Source: Polymorphobacter_B sp038225475
Lineage (GTDB): Bacteria > Pseudomonadota > Alphaproteobacteria > Sphingomonadales > Sphingomonadaceae
NCBI GenBank assembly: GCA_038225475.1
Contig: JBBRRA010000003.1
Location: 124,001-188,000 of the forward strand
DNA length: 64,000 bases
Direction: 5' to 3'
The translations under genes and the position numbers were made by a program. The notes below the pieces were generated by a model, which did not search any database, was not told the origin of the DNA, and saw only the letters and a program-made list of their open reading frames with translations. The stretch's first letter is position 1. Each line of letters opens with the position of its first letter. This document shows positions 48,503 to 57,913 of the stretch, piece after piece.

Positions 48503-48623
48503 GGCTGTCTCCTGTATCGGTCGTTCCCCCCGACGCCGACACTACCGGACCGTCGTTAATAAACAGGTCTAATTGTAGTTAATAAGTGACTGAGAAAGAA
48601 CGAAAAAACTGTTAAGGATGTAG

Positions 48624-49226
48624 ATGCAGACATTCACGACCCTCAGCGGCATCGCGGTGCCTTTCGGCGCCGAGAACGTCGATACCGATGCGATCATCCC
48701 GTCGCGCTTTTTGAAGACGGTCAGCCGGACCGGGCTTGGCACCGGGGCGTTTGCGGCATTGCGCGCCGACCCCGACAACATCTTCGACACGCCGCGCCAT
48801 ACCGGCGCGCCGGTTCTGATCGCCGGGGACAATTTCGGCTGCGGATCGAGCCGCGAGCATGCGCCATGGGCGCTCGCCGACATGGGCTTCCGCGTCATCA
48901 TCGCGCCGAGCTTTGCCGATATTTTCGCCGGCAACGCGTTCAAGAACGGCATGCTGCTGGTGGCGCTGCCGCAAGCCGCGATCGACCGGCTGATGCTGGT
49001 TGCCGAAACCGAGCCGCTGACGATCGACCTTGAAAATCAGGTCGTGACGACGCCGTTCCAGGACCGCTTCGAATTCGCGATCGATCCGTTCCGCAAGCAT
49101 TGTCTGGTCAACGGCCTCGACGAGATCGGCCTGACGCAGGCGCTGGCGCCCGCGATCGCCGCGTATGAAACGCGGCTTGCGGCGGATAAGCCGTGGGTCG
49201 GCGGCGCGGCGCGGCGCGCGGCATGA
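48624..49226 (+). CDS. leuD: 3-isopropylmalate dehydratase small subunit LeuD
   Basis: Protein of 200 residues partnering LeuC. It has NVDTDAIIPSRFLK near the start and the conserved NFGCGSSREHAPWAL substrate segment. The upstream 120 bases are A/T-rich with TAAGGATG as ribosome site and are shared with the divergent dehydrogenase gene, so leuD has its own promoter. ATGA overlap with leuB. Confidence 0.95.
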   Translation: MQTFTTLSGIAVPFGAENVDTDAIIPSRFLKTVSRTGLGTGAFAALRADPDNIFDTPRHTGAPVLIAGDNFGCGSSREHAPWALADMGFRVIIAPSFADIFAGNAFKNGMLLVALPQAAIDRLMLVAETEPLTIDLENQVVTTPFQDRFEFAIDPFRKHCLVNGLDEIGLTQALAPAIAAYETRLAADKPWVGGAARRAA

Positions 49227-50293
49227 CGCAGACGCTATTGCTCCTTCCGGGCGACGGCATCGGCCCCGAGGTGACCGCCGAGGCGCGGCGCATCGTTGAC
49301 TGGCTCAATGCCAACGCCGGGCTCGATGTCGCGATGGCCGAGGCGAATTTCGGCGGCATCGGTATCAACCGCGATGGCCTGCCGCTGACACCCGCAACGC
49401 TTGCGGCGGCGCAGGCATCGGATGCGGTCCTGATGGGGGCGGTCGGCGGGCCGCAATGGGCCAAGGCAGACTATGCCAAGCGCCCCGAAGCCGGGCTGCT
49501 CGGGCTGCGATCGGGCATGGGCGTGTTTGCCAATCTGCGCCCGGCATTGTGCTTTGCCGCGCTCGCCGACGCGTCGAGCCTCAAGCGCGCGTTCGTCGAG
49601 GGCCTCGACATCCTGTTCGTGCGCGAACTGACCGGTGGGGTCTATTTCGGCGAGCCGCGCGGCATCACCGATCTGGGCGGCGGCGAACGGCGCGGTGTCA
49701 ACACGCAGGTCTATACCTCGTCCGAAATCCGCCGCGTCGCGCGCGTCGCGTTCGAGCTTGCCGCGCATCGCAGCGGCCGCGTGTGTTCGGCGGACAAGGC
49801 CAATGTAATGGAGTCGGGGCTGTTGTGGCGCGAGGAAGTACAGGCGCTGCGCGACGCCGACTATCCGCATATCGAGCTGAGCCACATGCTCGCCGACAAC
49901 ACCGCGATGCAGCTCGTCAAAAATCCGAAGCAGTTCGATATCATCCTGACCGACAATCTGTTCGGCGACATCCTGTCCGACGCGGCGGCGATGCTGACCG
50001 GTTCGCTCGGCATGCTGCCGTCGGCGGCGCTCGGCGAGGCCGGCAAGCCCGGACTGTACGAGCCGATTCACGGCAGTGCGCCCGATATTGCCGGGCAGGG
50101 GCTGGCGAACCCTTGCGCGTCGATCCTCAGCCTTGCGCTGGCGCTGCGCTACAGCCTCGGCCGCGCCGATCTGGCCACGCGGGTCGAAGGTGCGGTGGCG
50201 GGCGTGCTCGACGCCGGTGCCCGCACGCGCGATCTGGGCGGCAGCCTCGGCACCGCCGCGATGGGCGATGCGGTGCTGGCAAAGCTGATTTGA
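49223..50293 (+). CDS. leuB: 3-isopropylmalate dehydrogenase LeuB
   Basis: Protein of 356 residues that oxidises and decarboxylates 3-isopropylmalate with NAD+. Markers: LLPGDGIGPEV, RSGMGVFANLRP, ELTGGVYFGEPRG, DNLFGDILSDAAAMLTGSLGMLPSA and the NAD-binding EPIHGSAPDIAGQGLANP (spread through the chain). ATG at 49223 overlaps leuD. The following symporter gene overlaps it by TTGA. Confidence 0.95.
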   Translation: MTQTLLLLPGDGIGPEVTAEARRIVDWLNANAGLDVAMAEANFGGIGINRDGLPLTPATLAAAQASDAVLMGAVGGPQWAKADYAKRPEAGLLGLRSGMGVFANLRPALCFAALADASSLKRAFVEGLDILFVRELTGGVYFGEPRGITDLGGGERRGVNTQVYTSSEIRRVARVAFELAAHRSGRVCSADKANVMESGLLWREEVQALRDADYPHIELSHMLADNTAMQLVKNPKQFDIILTDNLFGDILSDAAAMLTGSLGMLPSAALGEAGKPGLYEPIHGSAPDIAGQGLANPCASILSLALALRYSLGRADLATRVEGAVAGVLDAGARTRDLGGSLGTAAMGDAVLAKLI

Positions 50294-51549
50294 GCGTGGC
50301 GAAACCCGCCGGACTGTCGCGCACGCTGTGGGTGCTCGGCGCGCTGATCGCGGGCATCGGCATCGGCGCGTGGCTTGCGGCTTCGGGGAGTAGCGCGCTG
50401 GCGAGCGTCAGCGCGGTTGCCGATCCGGTCGGCGGTGTCTGGCTCGATGCGCTGCGCATGACGATCGTGCCGCTGGTGTTCGCGATGTTGTTCACCGGAG
50501 TTGCCTCGGCGGCGGGGACGGCGCGTGGCGGCGGCATCGCGGCATGGGCGTTCGGGCTGTTCGTCGTGCTGATCGTCGCATCGGCAGCGTTCAGCCTGAT
50601 CGTCTCGCCGGCGCTGCTCAGCCTGTGGCCGGTGCCCGCCGACGCCGCGCGCGCGCTGATCGCCAGCGCCGGCACCCCCGCAAACACCGCGCTGCCCAGC
50701 ATCGGCGCGTGGCTGCGCGGCTTCGTACCGGTCAATCCGGTGGCGGCAGCGAGCGAGGGGGCAATGGTACCGCTGGTGGTGTTCGCGCTGACCTTCGGGC
50801 TGGCGGCGACGCGGATCCCTGCGGCAGCGGCAGCGCAGCTGACCGGGTTTTTCGATGCGGTGGTGCAGGCGATGCTGGTCATCGTCGGCTGGGTGATTGC
50901 AGCAGCGCCGGTCGGCGTGTTCGCGCTGTCGCTGCTGGTCGGAGCCAAGCTCGGTGTCGGCGCGTTCGGGCTGCTCGTGCAATATATCGCGCTGCTCGTC
51001 AGCGTGCAGATCCTGCTGATCCTGACGATCTATCCGCTCGCGGTCATCGGCGGCAGCGTGCGGCTCGGGGCGTTTATCCGCGCGGTTGCGCCGGCGCAGC
51101 TGGTCGCACTCAGCACGCAGTCGTCGCTCGCATCGCTACCGGCGATGGTCGAGGGTGCAGCATTGCTCGACCTGCCCGAACGGTTTCCGCGGCTGGTGCT
51201 GCCGCTGGCGGTGTCGCTGTTCCGCTTCACCAGCCCGACTGCGAACCTTGCCGTGGTGGTGTATGTGGCGGCGCTCCACGGCGTCCATATCGGGCTGGCG
51301 CAGGCGCTTGTCGGCATTGCGGTGGCGGTGGCGGTCAGCGTCGCATCGGTCGGGCTGCCGGGGCAGACGTCGTTCTTCCTTGCCGTCGGGCCGATTTGTA
51401 TCGCGATGGGGGTGCCGATCGACCTGCTGCCGCTGCTGCTCGCGGTCGAAACGATCCCCGACATCTTCCGCACGCTCGGCAATGTCACCGCCGATGTCGC
51501 GGTTGCCGCAGTCGTTGCGCGGCGCAGCTTGGACCACAGCGACGAATAG
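50290..51549 (+). CDS. Dicarboxylate/amino acid:cation symporter (DAACS family)
   Basis: Membrane protein of 419 residues of the GltP/DctA family: DALRMTIVPLVFAMLFTGVA in helix 3, the serine-rich hairpin replaced by LSTQSSLASLPAMVEGA, and LPLAVSLFRFTSPTANLAVVVY and DRI-like VPIDLLPLLLAVETIPDIFRTLGNVTAD in the substrate region. It imports dicarboxylates or acidic amino acids with cations; the exact substrate is uncertain. Start TTG at 50290 overlapping the leuB stop, or GTG at 50296. Confidence 0.87.
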   Translation: MSVAKPAGLSRTLWVLGALIAGIGIGAWLAASGSSALASVSAVADPVGGVWLDALRMTIVPLVFAMLFTGVASAAGTARGGGIAAWAFGLFVVLIVASAAFSLIVSPALLSLWPVPADAARALIASAGTPANTALPSIGAWLRGFVPVNPVAAASEGAMVPLVVFALTFGLAATRIPAAAAAQLTGFFDAVVQAMLVIVGWVIAAAPVGVFALSLLVGAKLGVGAFGLLVQYIALLVSVQILLILTIYPLAVIGGSVRLGAFIRAVAPAQLVALSTQSSLASLPAMVEGAALLDLPERFPRLVLPLAVSLFRFTSPTANLAVVVYVAALHGVHIGLAQALVGIAVAVAVSVASVGLPGQTSFFLAVGPICIAMGVPIDLLPLLLAVETIPDIFRTLGNVTADVAVAAVVARRSLDHSDE

Positions 51550-51581
51550 GCTATCTGCCGCCTCCGGATAAGGAGACACCA

Positions 51582-52610
51582 GTGGGCTATCGTATCGTTG
51601 TCGTCGGCGCGACCGGCAGTGTCGGGCGCGAGATGCTCAACATTCTGGCCGAGCGCCAGTTTCCGATCGCCGAGATCGCCGCCGTCGCGTCGGCGCGCAG
51701 TCAGGGCGACATGATCGATTTCGGCGACACCGGGCGCGAGCTCAAGGTCCAGAATATCGACCATTTCGATTTCGCCGGCTGGGACATCGCGCTGTTTGCA
51801 GCGGGCAGCGCGGCGGCGAAGCACTATGCGCCGATCGCGGCAGCGGCGGGCTGTGTCGTCATCGACAATTCATCGCACTTCCGCATGGACCATGACGTGC
51901 CGCTGATCGTGCCCGAGGTGAACCCCGAGGCAATCGACGGCTATTCGCGGCGCAACATCATCGCCAACCCCAACTGTTCGACGGCGCAGATGGTCGTGGC
52001 TCTGCAGCCGCTGCATCAGGCCGCCACGATCAAGCGCGTCGTGGTTTCGACCTATCAGTCGGTCAGCGGCGCGGGCAAGGCGGGCATGGACGAGCTGTTC
52101 GAGCAGACCCGCGCGGTGTTCGTCGGCGATCCCAAGACTGCAAGCACGTTCACCAAGCAGATCGCGTTCAACGTCATCCCGCACATCGACGTCTTCCTTG
52201 CCGACGGCTTCACCAAGGAAGAATGGAAGATGACCGCCGAAACCGCGAAGATCATGGGGCACGACGTCCGCGTCGTCGCCACCTGCGTGCGGGTGCCGGT
52301 GTTCGTCGGCCATTCGGAGGCGATTTCGGTCGAGTTCGAACGCCCGCTGTCGGTCGCCGAAGCGCAAGGCATCCTGCGCGAGGCGCCCGGCATCATGCTG
52401 ATCGATAAGCGCGAGGACGGCGGCTATGTCACGCCGCTCGAATGTGTCGGCGACTATGCCACCTATGTCAGCCGCGTCCGCAAGGATCCGACCGTCGAGC
52501 ACGGGCTGCTGCTGTGGTGCGTCAGCGACAATCTGCGCAAAGGTGCGGCGCTCAATGCGGTGCAAATCGCCGAGCTGCTCGGGCGGCGGCACCTCAAGAA
52601 AGCGGCATAA
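51582..52610 (+). CDS. asd: Aspartate-semialdehyde dehydrogenase
   Basis: Cytoplasmic enzyme of 342 residues making aspartate semialdehyde for lysine, threonine and methionine. NADP loop VVVGATGSVGREML at the start, catalytic Cys in NPNCSTAQMV, and the GHSEAISVEFE substrate segment. Start GTG at 51582 after a good AAGGAG site (about 51570). It is separated from the symporter by 32 bases. A short hairpin (CAGCC-ATGT-GGCTG, 52636) follows. Confidence 0.94.
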   Translation: MGYRIVVVGATGSVGREMLNILAERQFPIAEIAAVASARSQGDMIDFGDTGRELKVQNIDHFDFAGWDIALFAAGSAAAKHYAPIAAAAGCVVIDNSSHFRMDHDVPLIVPEVNPEAIDGYSRRNIIANPNCSTAQMVVALQPLHQAATIKRVVVSTYQSVSGAGKAGMDELFEQTRAVFVGDPKTASTFTKQIAFNVIPHIDVFLADGFTKEEWKMTAETAKIMGHDVRVVATCVRVPVFVGHSEAISVEFERPLSVAEAQGILREAPGIMLIDKREDGGYVTPLECVGDYATYVSRVRKDPTVEHGLLLWCVSDNLRKGAALNAVQIAELLGRRHLKKAA

Positions 52611-52808
52611 CGCTTCGGCTGAACGCCAACTGTATCAGCCATGTGGCTGGTGCATATCTCCTATCGCGCGAAAATCAGGGGCTAATCCGCGGCTGGCGCG
52701 TATCAAGCGCACGTCCGGATGATCGGCGCAGGCGGCATTCGCCTGTGCCGCCGTCTGGCGCTGCGCCGACGCAGGCTCGTCGGTTGTTGTTGCGTAAGGA
52801 TGCGTATC

Positions 52809-53447
52809 ATGAAGCTTTTGATTATCGCCGCGCTTGCGGCTGGAATTGCCGTGCCGGCGCTGGCGGCACCCGCGGCGCCGTTCAACGGTCCGTTCGTCGG
52901 TGTTCAGGGCGGCTGGCAACAGGATCAGTTGCGGCTGTCGACGATCGACGCCGGCACCGGCATCCGCAGCCGCGAAAAGAACGACGGCTTCGCCTATGGC
53001 GGCCAGATCGGCTATGACTACCGGCTGTCGCCGCACTTCGTGCTGGGTGCGGAAGCGAGCATCAGCGGGCGCACCGGCCGCGGTTATCTCAACGACGGCT
53101 TTGGCGACGGCTATCGCCTGACCGAAGGGCGGACGCTCAACGCGACCGGACGGCTTGGCTATCTGATCGGCGACCGGGGGTTGCTGTATGCGCGCGGCGG
53201 TTATTCGAACGCGCGCTTCGACCTGCGCGATCCGGTGCAGACGGTCGGGCAGGACCGCGACGGCTATACCGTCGGTGTCGGCTATGAGCAGGCGTTGACG
53301 CGGACGGTGTCGGCGCGGCTCGAGTATAACTATTCGGACTATGGGTCGAAAAACGCGCGAAACGCCGCTTTCGATACCGGTACCGATAGTGTTCGCGCCG
53401 ATTATCGCCGAAATGCCGTGACTGCGGGCCTCAACCTGCACTTCTAG
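52809..53447 (+). CDS. Outer-membrane beta-barrel protein (Opa/OmpW-like porin family)
   Basis: Protein of 212 residues with signal peptide (MKLLIIAALAAGIAVPALA) and an eight-strand barrel pattern: FNGPFVGVQGGWQQDQL, GFAYGGQIGYDYRLSPHFVLGAEASISG, LGYLIGDRGLLYARGGYSNA, RLEYNYSDYGS and the terminal AGLNLHF ending in Phe. Such barrels are common in alphaproteobacteria with structural or unknown roles. Start ATG at 52809; the 200 bases upstream hold a 7-bp GGCGGCA/TGCCGCC hairpin at 52731-52752 but no gene. Confidence 0.87.
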   Translation: MKLLIIAALAAGIAVPALAAPAAPFNGPFVGVQGGWQQDQLRLSTIDAGTGIRSREKNDGFAYGGQIGYDYRLSPHFVLGAEASISGRTGRGYLNDGFGDGYRLTEGRTLNATGRLGYLIGDRGLLYARGGYSNARFDLRDPVQTVGQDRDGYTVGVGYEQALTRTVSARLEYNYSDYGSKNARNAAFDTGTDSVRADYRRNAVTAGLNLHF

Positions 53448-53458
53448 TCGATGATCTC

Positions 53459-53487
53459 GCCGGGGCAGGCCGCGCGCCTGCCCCGGC
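53459..53487 (+). terminator. Hairpin after the beta-barrel gene
   Basis: GCCGGGGCAGG (53459-53469), a 7-base loop and the exact complement (53477-53487), 12 bases after the stop. Followed by GGATACCGATTAAG, without T run. Confidence 0.55.
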
Positions 53488-53564
53488 GGATACCGATTAA
53501 GCGCCGCGATTTTCGCTGCAATACAATGATTTGCCTGTCGTGCATTCGGTCGGTATGACGGCGC

Positions 53565-54329
53565 ATGACCGACGGGGCAGTCGTACAACATTCGTTCGCA
53601 TCGTTCGACGGTCAACGCATCGTCTGGCGCGAGCTTGGCCGTGGCCGTCCGGTGGTTTTGCTGCACGGGCTGTTCAGCCATGCGGAGATGAACTGGCTCC
53701 GCTTCGGCGAAGCGGCGGCAGTTGCTGCAGCGGGATTTCGGGTCATCTTGCCCGATCTGCGCGGACATGGCGGCAGCGCCGCGCCGCGCGATCCCGGGGC
53801 CTATCCGCCCGACGTGCTATCGCTCGATATCGAGGCGCTGATCGTCCACCTCGGGCTTACCGATTTCGACCTTGGCGGCTATTCGCTGGGCGCGCGGACC
53901 ACGGTGCGCCTGCTGGCGCGCGGCATGCGCCCGCGCCGCGCCGTGCTGGCGGGCATGGGGCTGGAGGGCATCGTCGGCTCGGGCGAGCGCGCCGCATGGT
54001 TCCTCAACGTCATCGAAAACCGCGACAGCTTCGACCGCGGCACCGCGGGCTGGATGGCGGCGCAGTTCATGAAGACCAACAATATCGACGGCGAGGCAGT
54101 GACGCAGGTGTTGCGCGCGCAACTGCCCACCCCGCTCGCGATCATCGATACGATCGTCACGCCGACGCTGGTGGTCTGCGGTGCCGACGACCATGACAAT
54201 GGCTCGGCCCCCCGGTTGGCCGCCGCGCTGCCAGTGGCGCGCTATGTCGAGGTGCCCGGCAACCATATGAGCGCGGTCACCATGCCCGAACTGGGCACCG
54301 CGATCGCGACGTTCCTCCGCGAGGACTAG
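53565..54329 (+). CDS. Alpha/beta hydrolase
   Basis: Protein of 254 residues with the canonical fold: oxyanion segment VVLLHGLFSHAEMNW, ILPDLRGHGGS, nucleophile Ser107 in GGYSLGA, acid in CGADDHDNG, and His in VPGNHMSAV near the end. No signal peptide. The substrate is unknown; the cap region (about residues 130-180) is small. ATG at 53565. Single gene, convergent with the peroxiredoxin gene. Confidence 0.9.
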   Translation: MTDGAVVQHSFASFDGQRIVWRELGRGRPVVLLHGLFSHAEMNWLRFGEAAAVAAAGFRVILPDLRGHGGSAAPRDPGAYPPDVLSLDIEALIVHLGLTDFDLGGYSLGARTTVRLLARGMRPRRAVLAGMGLEGIVGSGERAAWFLNVIENRDSFDRGTAGWMAAQFMKTNNIDGEAVTQVLRAQLPTPLAIIDTIVTPTLVVCGADDHDNGSAPRLAAALPVARYVEVPGNHMSAVTMPELGTAIATFLRED

Positions 54330-54363
54330 GGCCTCCTTCCGCACGCAGAAGGGGGCGACGGGT

Positions 54364-54849
54364 TCAGCCCAGCTGGGCCATCAGATATTCGGCCGACGAC
54401 ACCTTGAACGCGCCCGGCTCCTCGACATTCAACTCGGTGACGATGCCGTCCTTGACCAGCATCGAGAAGCGCTGTCCACGCAGCCCCATGCCGAACTTGC
54501 TGCCGTCCATCGTCAGCCCCAGCGCAGTGACGAAATCGCCGTTGCCATCGGCCAGCATCGTGACCTTGTCGCCGACGCCGGCGCTGACACCCCATGCGCC
54601 CATCACGAACGCATCATTGACCGAAATGCAGACGATTTCGTCGACGCCGTGCGCCAGCATCGTTTCGGCATGGGTGATGTACCCCGGCAGATGCTTGGCC
54701 GAGCAGGTCGGCGTGAACGCGCCGGGAACCGAAAACAGCGCCACGGTGCGGCCGCTGAACAGCGCCTCGGTCGAAATCGGCTGCGGGCCGGCTTCGGTCA
54801 TCTTGATGAGCGTGGCCGAGGGTACGGCGTCGCCTGCCTTGATTGTCAT
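54364..54849 (-). CDS. Peroxiredoxin (Prx5/AhpC-TSA, redoxin family)
   Basis: Protein of 161 residues. Peroxidatic Cys49 is in VPGAFTPTCSAKHLPG, the Prx5-type motif; a second Cys73 (EIVCISVND) could be a resolving residue. It reduces hydrogen or organic peroxides in the cytoplasm. Start ATG at 54849 fits the family; a longer frame to 54933 has no matching residues. It is divergent from algH. Confidence 0.93.
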   Translation of the reverse strand: MTIKAGDAVPSATLIKMTEAGPQPISTEALFSGRTVALFSVPGAFTPTCSAKHLPGYITHAETMLAHGVDEIVCISVNDAFVMGAWGVSAGVGDKVTMLADGNGDFVTALGLTMDGSKFGMGLRGQRFSMLVKDGIVTELNVEEPGAFKVSSAEYLMAQLG

Positions 54850-54956
54850 CGCATGATCTCCGGTTGGGGGTAGGCGGCGAGCGATAGCGGGCGGCGTGCG
54901 CGGCGTCCAGCATGTGTGCGCTGGCGCGTCCATGTCCGCGCTAGCGCGTCGGGCCG

Positions 54957-55547
54957 GTGCCGTTTATGCTGCGCCGGGTGAGCCAAGCCCGTTATCTGGT
55001 CGGACAATTACTGCTGTCGATGCCCGGCATCGGCGATCAACGCTTCGAACGCGCGGTGATCGCCATGTGCATCCACGACGACGACGGCGCCCTCGGCATC
55101 ATGGCGAACCAGACGGTCGCCGGGCTGTCGGTGCGCGATCTGATGGCGCAGCTCGACATCGATCCCGGCGATACGCCTGCCGACGCGCCGGTGCTGTACG
55201 GCGGGCCGGTCGAGCCCGGGCGCGGCTTCGTCCTGCATTCGCCCGACTATGCCGGTCAAAGCACGGTTTCGGTCGGGCTGCCGACGCGCTGGGCGCTGAC
55301 CTCGACGCTCGACGTGCTCAAGGATATTGCCGCCGGGCACGGGCCGGCGCGCTGGTTCGCGGCGCTTGGCTACACCGGCTGGGGGCCGGGTCAGCTCGAT
55401 GCCGAGCTGACCCGGCACGGTTGGCACAGCGTCGACGGCGATGTCGAGCTGTTGTTTGCCACCCCGCTTGCCGAGCGTTGGCCGCAGGCGTTCGGCGCGG
55501 GCGGGATCAATGTCAGGCACCTGTCGGCGACGGCGGGGCGGGCCTAG
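54957..55547 (+). CDS. YqgE/AlgH family protein
   Basis: Protein of 196 residues: YLVGQLLLSMPGIGDQRFERAVI near the start and LYGGPVEPGRGFVLHS, ALTSTLDVLKDIAAG, LGYTGWGPGQLDAEL as family signatures. AlgH was named from alginate regulation but its biochemical role is unclear. Start GTG at 54957 or ATG at 54966. Its stop is one base from the stop of the convergent AsmA gene. Confidence 0.9.
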   Translation: MPFMLRRVSQARYLVGQLLLSMPGIGDQRFERAVIAMCIHDDDGALGIMANQTVAGLSVRDLMAQLDIDPGDTPADAPVLYGGPVEPGRGFVLHSPDYAGQSTVSVGLPTRWALTSTLDVLKDIAAGHGPARWFAALGYTGWGPGQLDAELTRHGWHSVDGDVELLFATPLAERWPQAFGAGGINVRHLSATAGRA

Positions 55548-55548
55548 T

Positions 55549-57543
55549 CTATTTCCGAAGCGACTTTTGCACCTTGGCCGGCTGCACCCGTTCGACCGCT
55601 GCTGCAGTCTTTGCCGCTTCGACCGGGGCGCAATTGCTGTTTTTGGCATCGCCGATGTCGACGAACGCCAGAATCGCGGCGGGCGGGAACAGCAGTCCCA
55701 GCCCGACTCCGGCACCGGCCCGTGCGATCAGCTGCTTCGACAGCGGGTTGATCGACGGCGCGGCGAACCAGCCGCCGACGCCGATCGGCGACTGGCCCGA
55801 AAAGATGCTGAACTCCTTCGAATCGCCGCGTACCGACAGCGCCAGCGATTCATCGACGAAGCTGAAATGCCCCTTGCCGATGACATTGGCTTTGTTGGTG
55901 TCGAAAAAGATCGGATCGGCTTCGGCGATGCCGTTCTTGACGGTGAACGCGACCAATCCGCAATTGATTTCGCGCGGCTTCTTGAGCTGCTTGCCGAGGA
56001 AGGCCGTGAAGAAATTCTGGACGTCGAGTTTGACCAGCTCGATGTTGCGGACCCACAGCGTGCCCTTGGGAAACACGATCGCGATGCGCCCGTTCGACGT
56101 CGCAAGCGATTTGCGCACGGTATCGCCGAGGCCGTGCAGCTGGATGCGCCCGCGCAGGGTGGCGGTGGTGCCGCTTTCATCGAGTTTGAACTGCGTCAGC
56201 AGCTTGCCGAGCGGCACCTGGCTGAGCCGGATGTCATAGTCGGTCGCCACCGGCACCACGCGTGCGTTGATCGCAATGGTCGATGTCAGCCGCCCGCCGG
56301 CAAGGTCGAACGCCATCGGCTCGAGCGTCAGCTTACTGTGGTCGAGACCGAAATTGACCTCGACGTTGCGGATGTCGGCGGTGCCGGTGCGGACCTTGGC
56401 GGCGGTATAATGGACCTTGGCATCATAGGGCTTTAGCCCCTCGACCGCGAGCGGCGCGTCGGGCAGGACGCGTGGGTGCCCGCCGACGATGGTGATCGCC
56501 GCCTTGCCGCCCTGGGCTTCGAGCTTGGCCGGCGAATAGCCGATGAACGGCCCGACATCGAGAATGTCGAGCACCTGCGTATGTAAATCGCCGTCGAGGC
56601 GCAGCCGCTGGTCGACGCGCGAAATCATCAGCTTGCCGCCGATATCACTGTCGCCGAACCGTCCCGTCAGGTTGGTGAAGCGGAACTCGCTTCCCGATTT
56701 GGTCAGGTCGGCGGCGATCTTGAACGCGCGGGTGGCGGGCACTGCAACGCCGATGAGCTTGAACGGCGTCTGCAAATTGCCGCCGGCGACGCTGACGCGC
56801 AGGTCGGCATTGTCGATCACCGTGACGCCGGGCAGCGTGCCCGACACGTCGATCCGCGTATCGGCAAGGCGCGCGTGCAGATCGATCCCGGTGCGGCCGC
56901 CGGTGATGGTGGTGTTCGGCGTGCTTAGCGATCCGTCGAGCGTGAACGGCGCGCCCATCGCGGTTCCACCGCCGGTAAAGGTCAGCGGTGTCTCGACCTG
57001 CTTGTTCGCTGCCGCCACATCGCCGAAGCGCAGGTTGGCGTCGACCTTGCGCAGGTCGTCGACGAAGTGCAGCCGGGTCCCGGTAATGCTTGCGGCATCG
57101 ATCGGCGGTACCTTGAACGGCTTGTCGCCGGCAAACGTCCAGGTGTTGCGCCCGGCCTTGTCCTGCTCGAGCCCCAGACTGGCGCGGTCGAGCGTCAGGT
57201 AGCGGACATGCTGTTCACCCCAGATCAGCTTCCACAAGCTGATGTCGGTTTCGATCCGACCGGCATCGAACAGGGCATGGTCCTTCGCCCACTCCGGGTT
57301 GGCAATGGTCATATCTTCGGCGACGAAATGGATGTTGGGGTGCAGATACAGCTGGAAATCACCGCCGATGCGCACTTCGCGGCCCACCGTCGTGCTGGCA
57401 TAGTGGAGGAAAGTGCTGCGCCAGAACCGGCCGCGTGTCGCATATTGATACACATATGCGGCCAGCAGGATGACCAGGATGGCCAAAATACCGAAGCTGA
57501 GCAGGTGCCAGCGGCGGCGACGCGATGGGGTTACGGCTGTCAT
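55549..57543 (-). CDS. AsmA family envelope protein
   Basis: Protein of 664 residues with one N-terminal membrane helix (about residues 14-33; FGILAILVILLAAYVYQY) and a long periplasmic repeating beta domain of the AsmA type, with VGREVRIGGDFQLYLHPNIHF at the beginning, and a later conserved IQLHGLGDTVRKSLATSNG and NFFTAFLGKQLKKPREI. AsmA-like proteins are thought to transport phospholipids between membranes. It is a single gene; the divergent neighbour is rpmI. Confidence 0.88.
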   Translation of the reverse strand: MTAVTPSRRRRWHLLSFGILAILVILLAAYVYQYATRGRFWRSTFLHYASTTVGREVRIGGDFQLYLHPNIHFVAEDMTIANPEWAKDHALFDAGRIETDISLWKLIWGEQHVRYLTLDRASLGLEQDKAGRNTWTFAGDKPFKVPPIDAASITGTRLHFVDDLRKVDANLRFGDVAAANKQVETPLTFTGGGTAMGAPFTLDGSLSTPNTTITGGRTGIDLHARLADTRIDVSGTLPGVTVIDNADLRVSVAGGNLQTPFKLIGVAVPATRAFKIAADLTKSGSEFRFTNLTGRFGDSDIGGKLMISRVDQRLRLDGDLHTQVLDILDVGPFIGYSPAKLEAQGGKAAITIVGGHPRVLPDAPLAVEGLKPYDAKVHYTAAKVRTGTADIRNVEVNFGLDHSKLTLEPMAFDLAGGRLTSTIAINARVVPVATDYDIRLSQVPLGKLLTQFKLDESGTTATLRGRIQLHGLGDTVRKSLATSNGRIAIVFPKGTLWVRNIELVKLDVQNFFTAFLGKQLKKPREINCGLVAFTVKNGIAEADPIFFDTNKANVIGKGHFSFVDESLALSVRGDSKEFSIFSGQSPIGVGGWFAAPSINPLSKQLIARAGAGVGLGLLFPPAAILAFVDIGDAKNSNCAPVEAAKTAAAVERVQPAKVQKSLRK

Positions 57544-57696
57544 CGCGGCTTAACACGTAGCCCGCGCAACTCGTTCCGGCAATCGCCGGGTTGCGCCGCG
57601 CGACCCATCCCGCTATACGCCCGCCTCCACACGTCTGAACCGACCGGCTGAATGGGCTGCCGTGGCGGTTCTCATATGTGTCCACAGGAGACCAAA

Positions 57697-57900
57697 ATGC
57701 CCAAGCTCAAGACGAAGAGCGGTGTGAAGAAACGCTTCAAGATCACCGCGAACGGTAAAGTGAAGCATGGCGCGGTCGGCAAGCGCCACCGCCTCATGAG
57801 CCACAATGCCAAATATATCCGCCAGAACCGCGGCACCAGCGTGATTTCCGAGCCCGATGCCCGGACGATCAAGCTGTGGGCCCCGTACGGCCTGAAGTAG
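57697..57900 (+). CDS. rpmI: 50S ribosomal protein L35
   Basis: Basic protein of 67 residues: MPKLKTKSGVKKRFKITANG and later RHRLMSHNAKYIRQNRGT, standard for L35. ATG at 57697 follows CAGGAGACC; the longer frame back to 57652 is not family sequence. rplT follows after 13 bases. infC is not next to it, unlike in many bacteria. Confidence 0.96.
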   Translation: MPKLKTKSGVKKRFKITANGKVKHGAVGKRHRLMSHNAKYIRQNRGTSVISEPDARTIKLWAPYGLK

Positions 57901-57913
57901 GAGGGCCGCTGAA

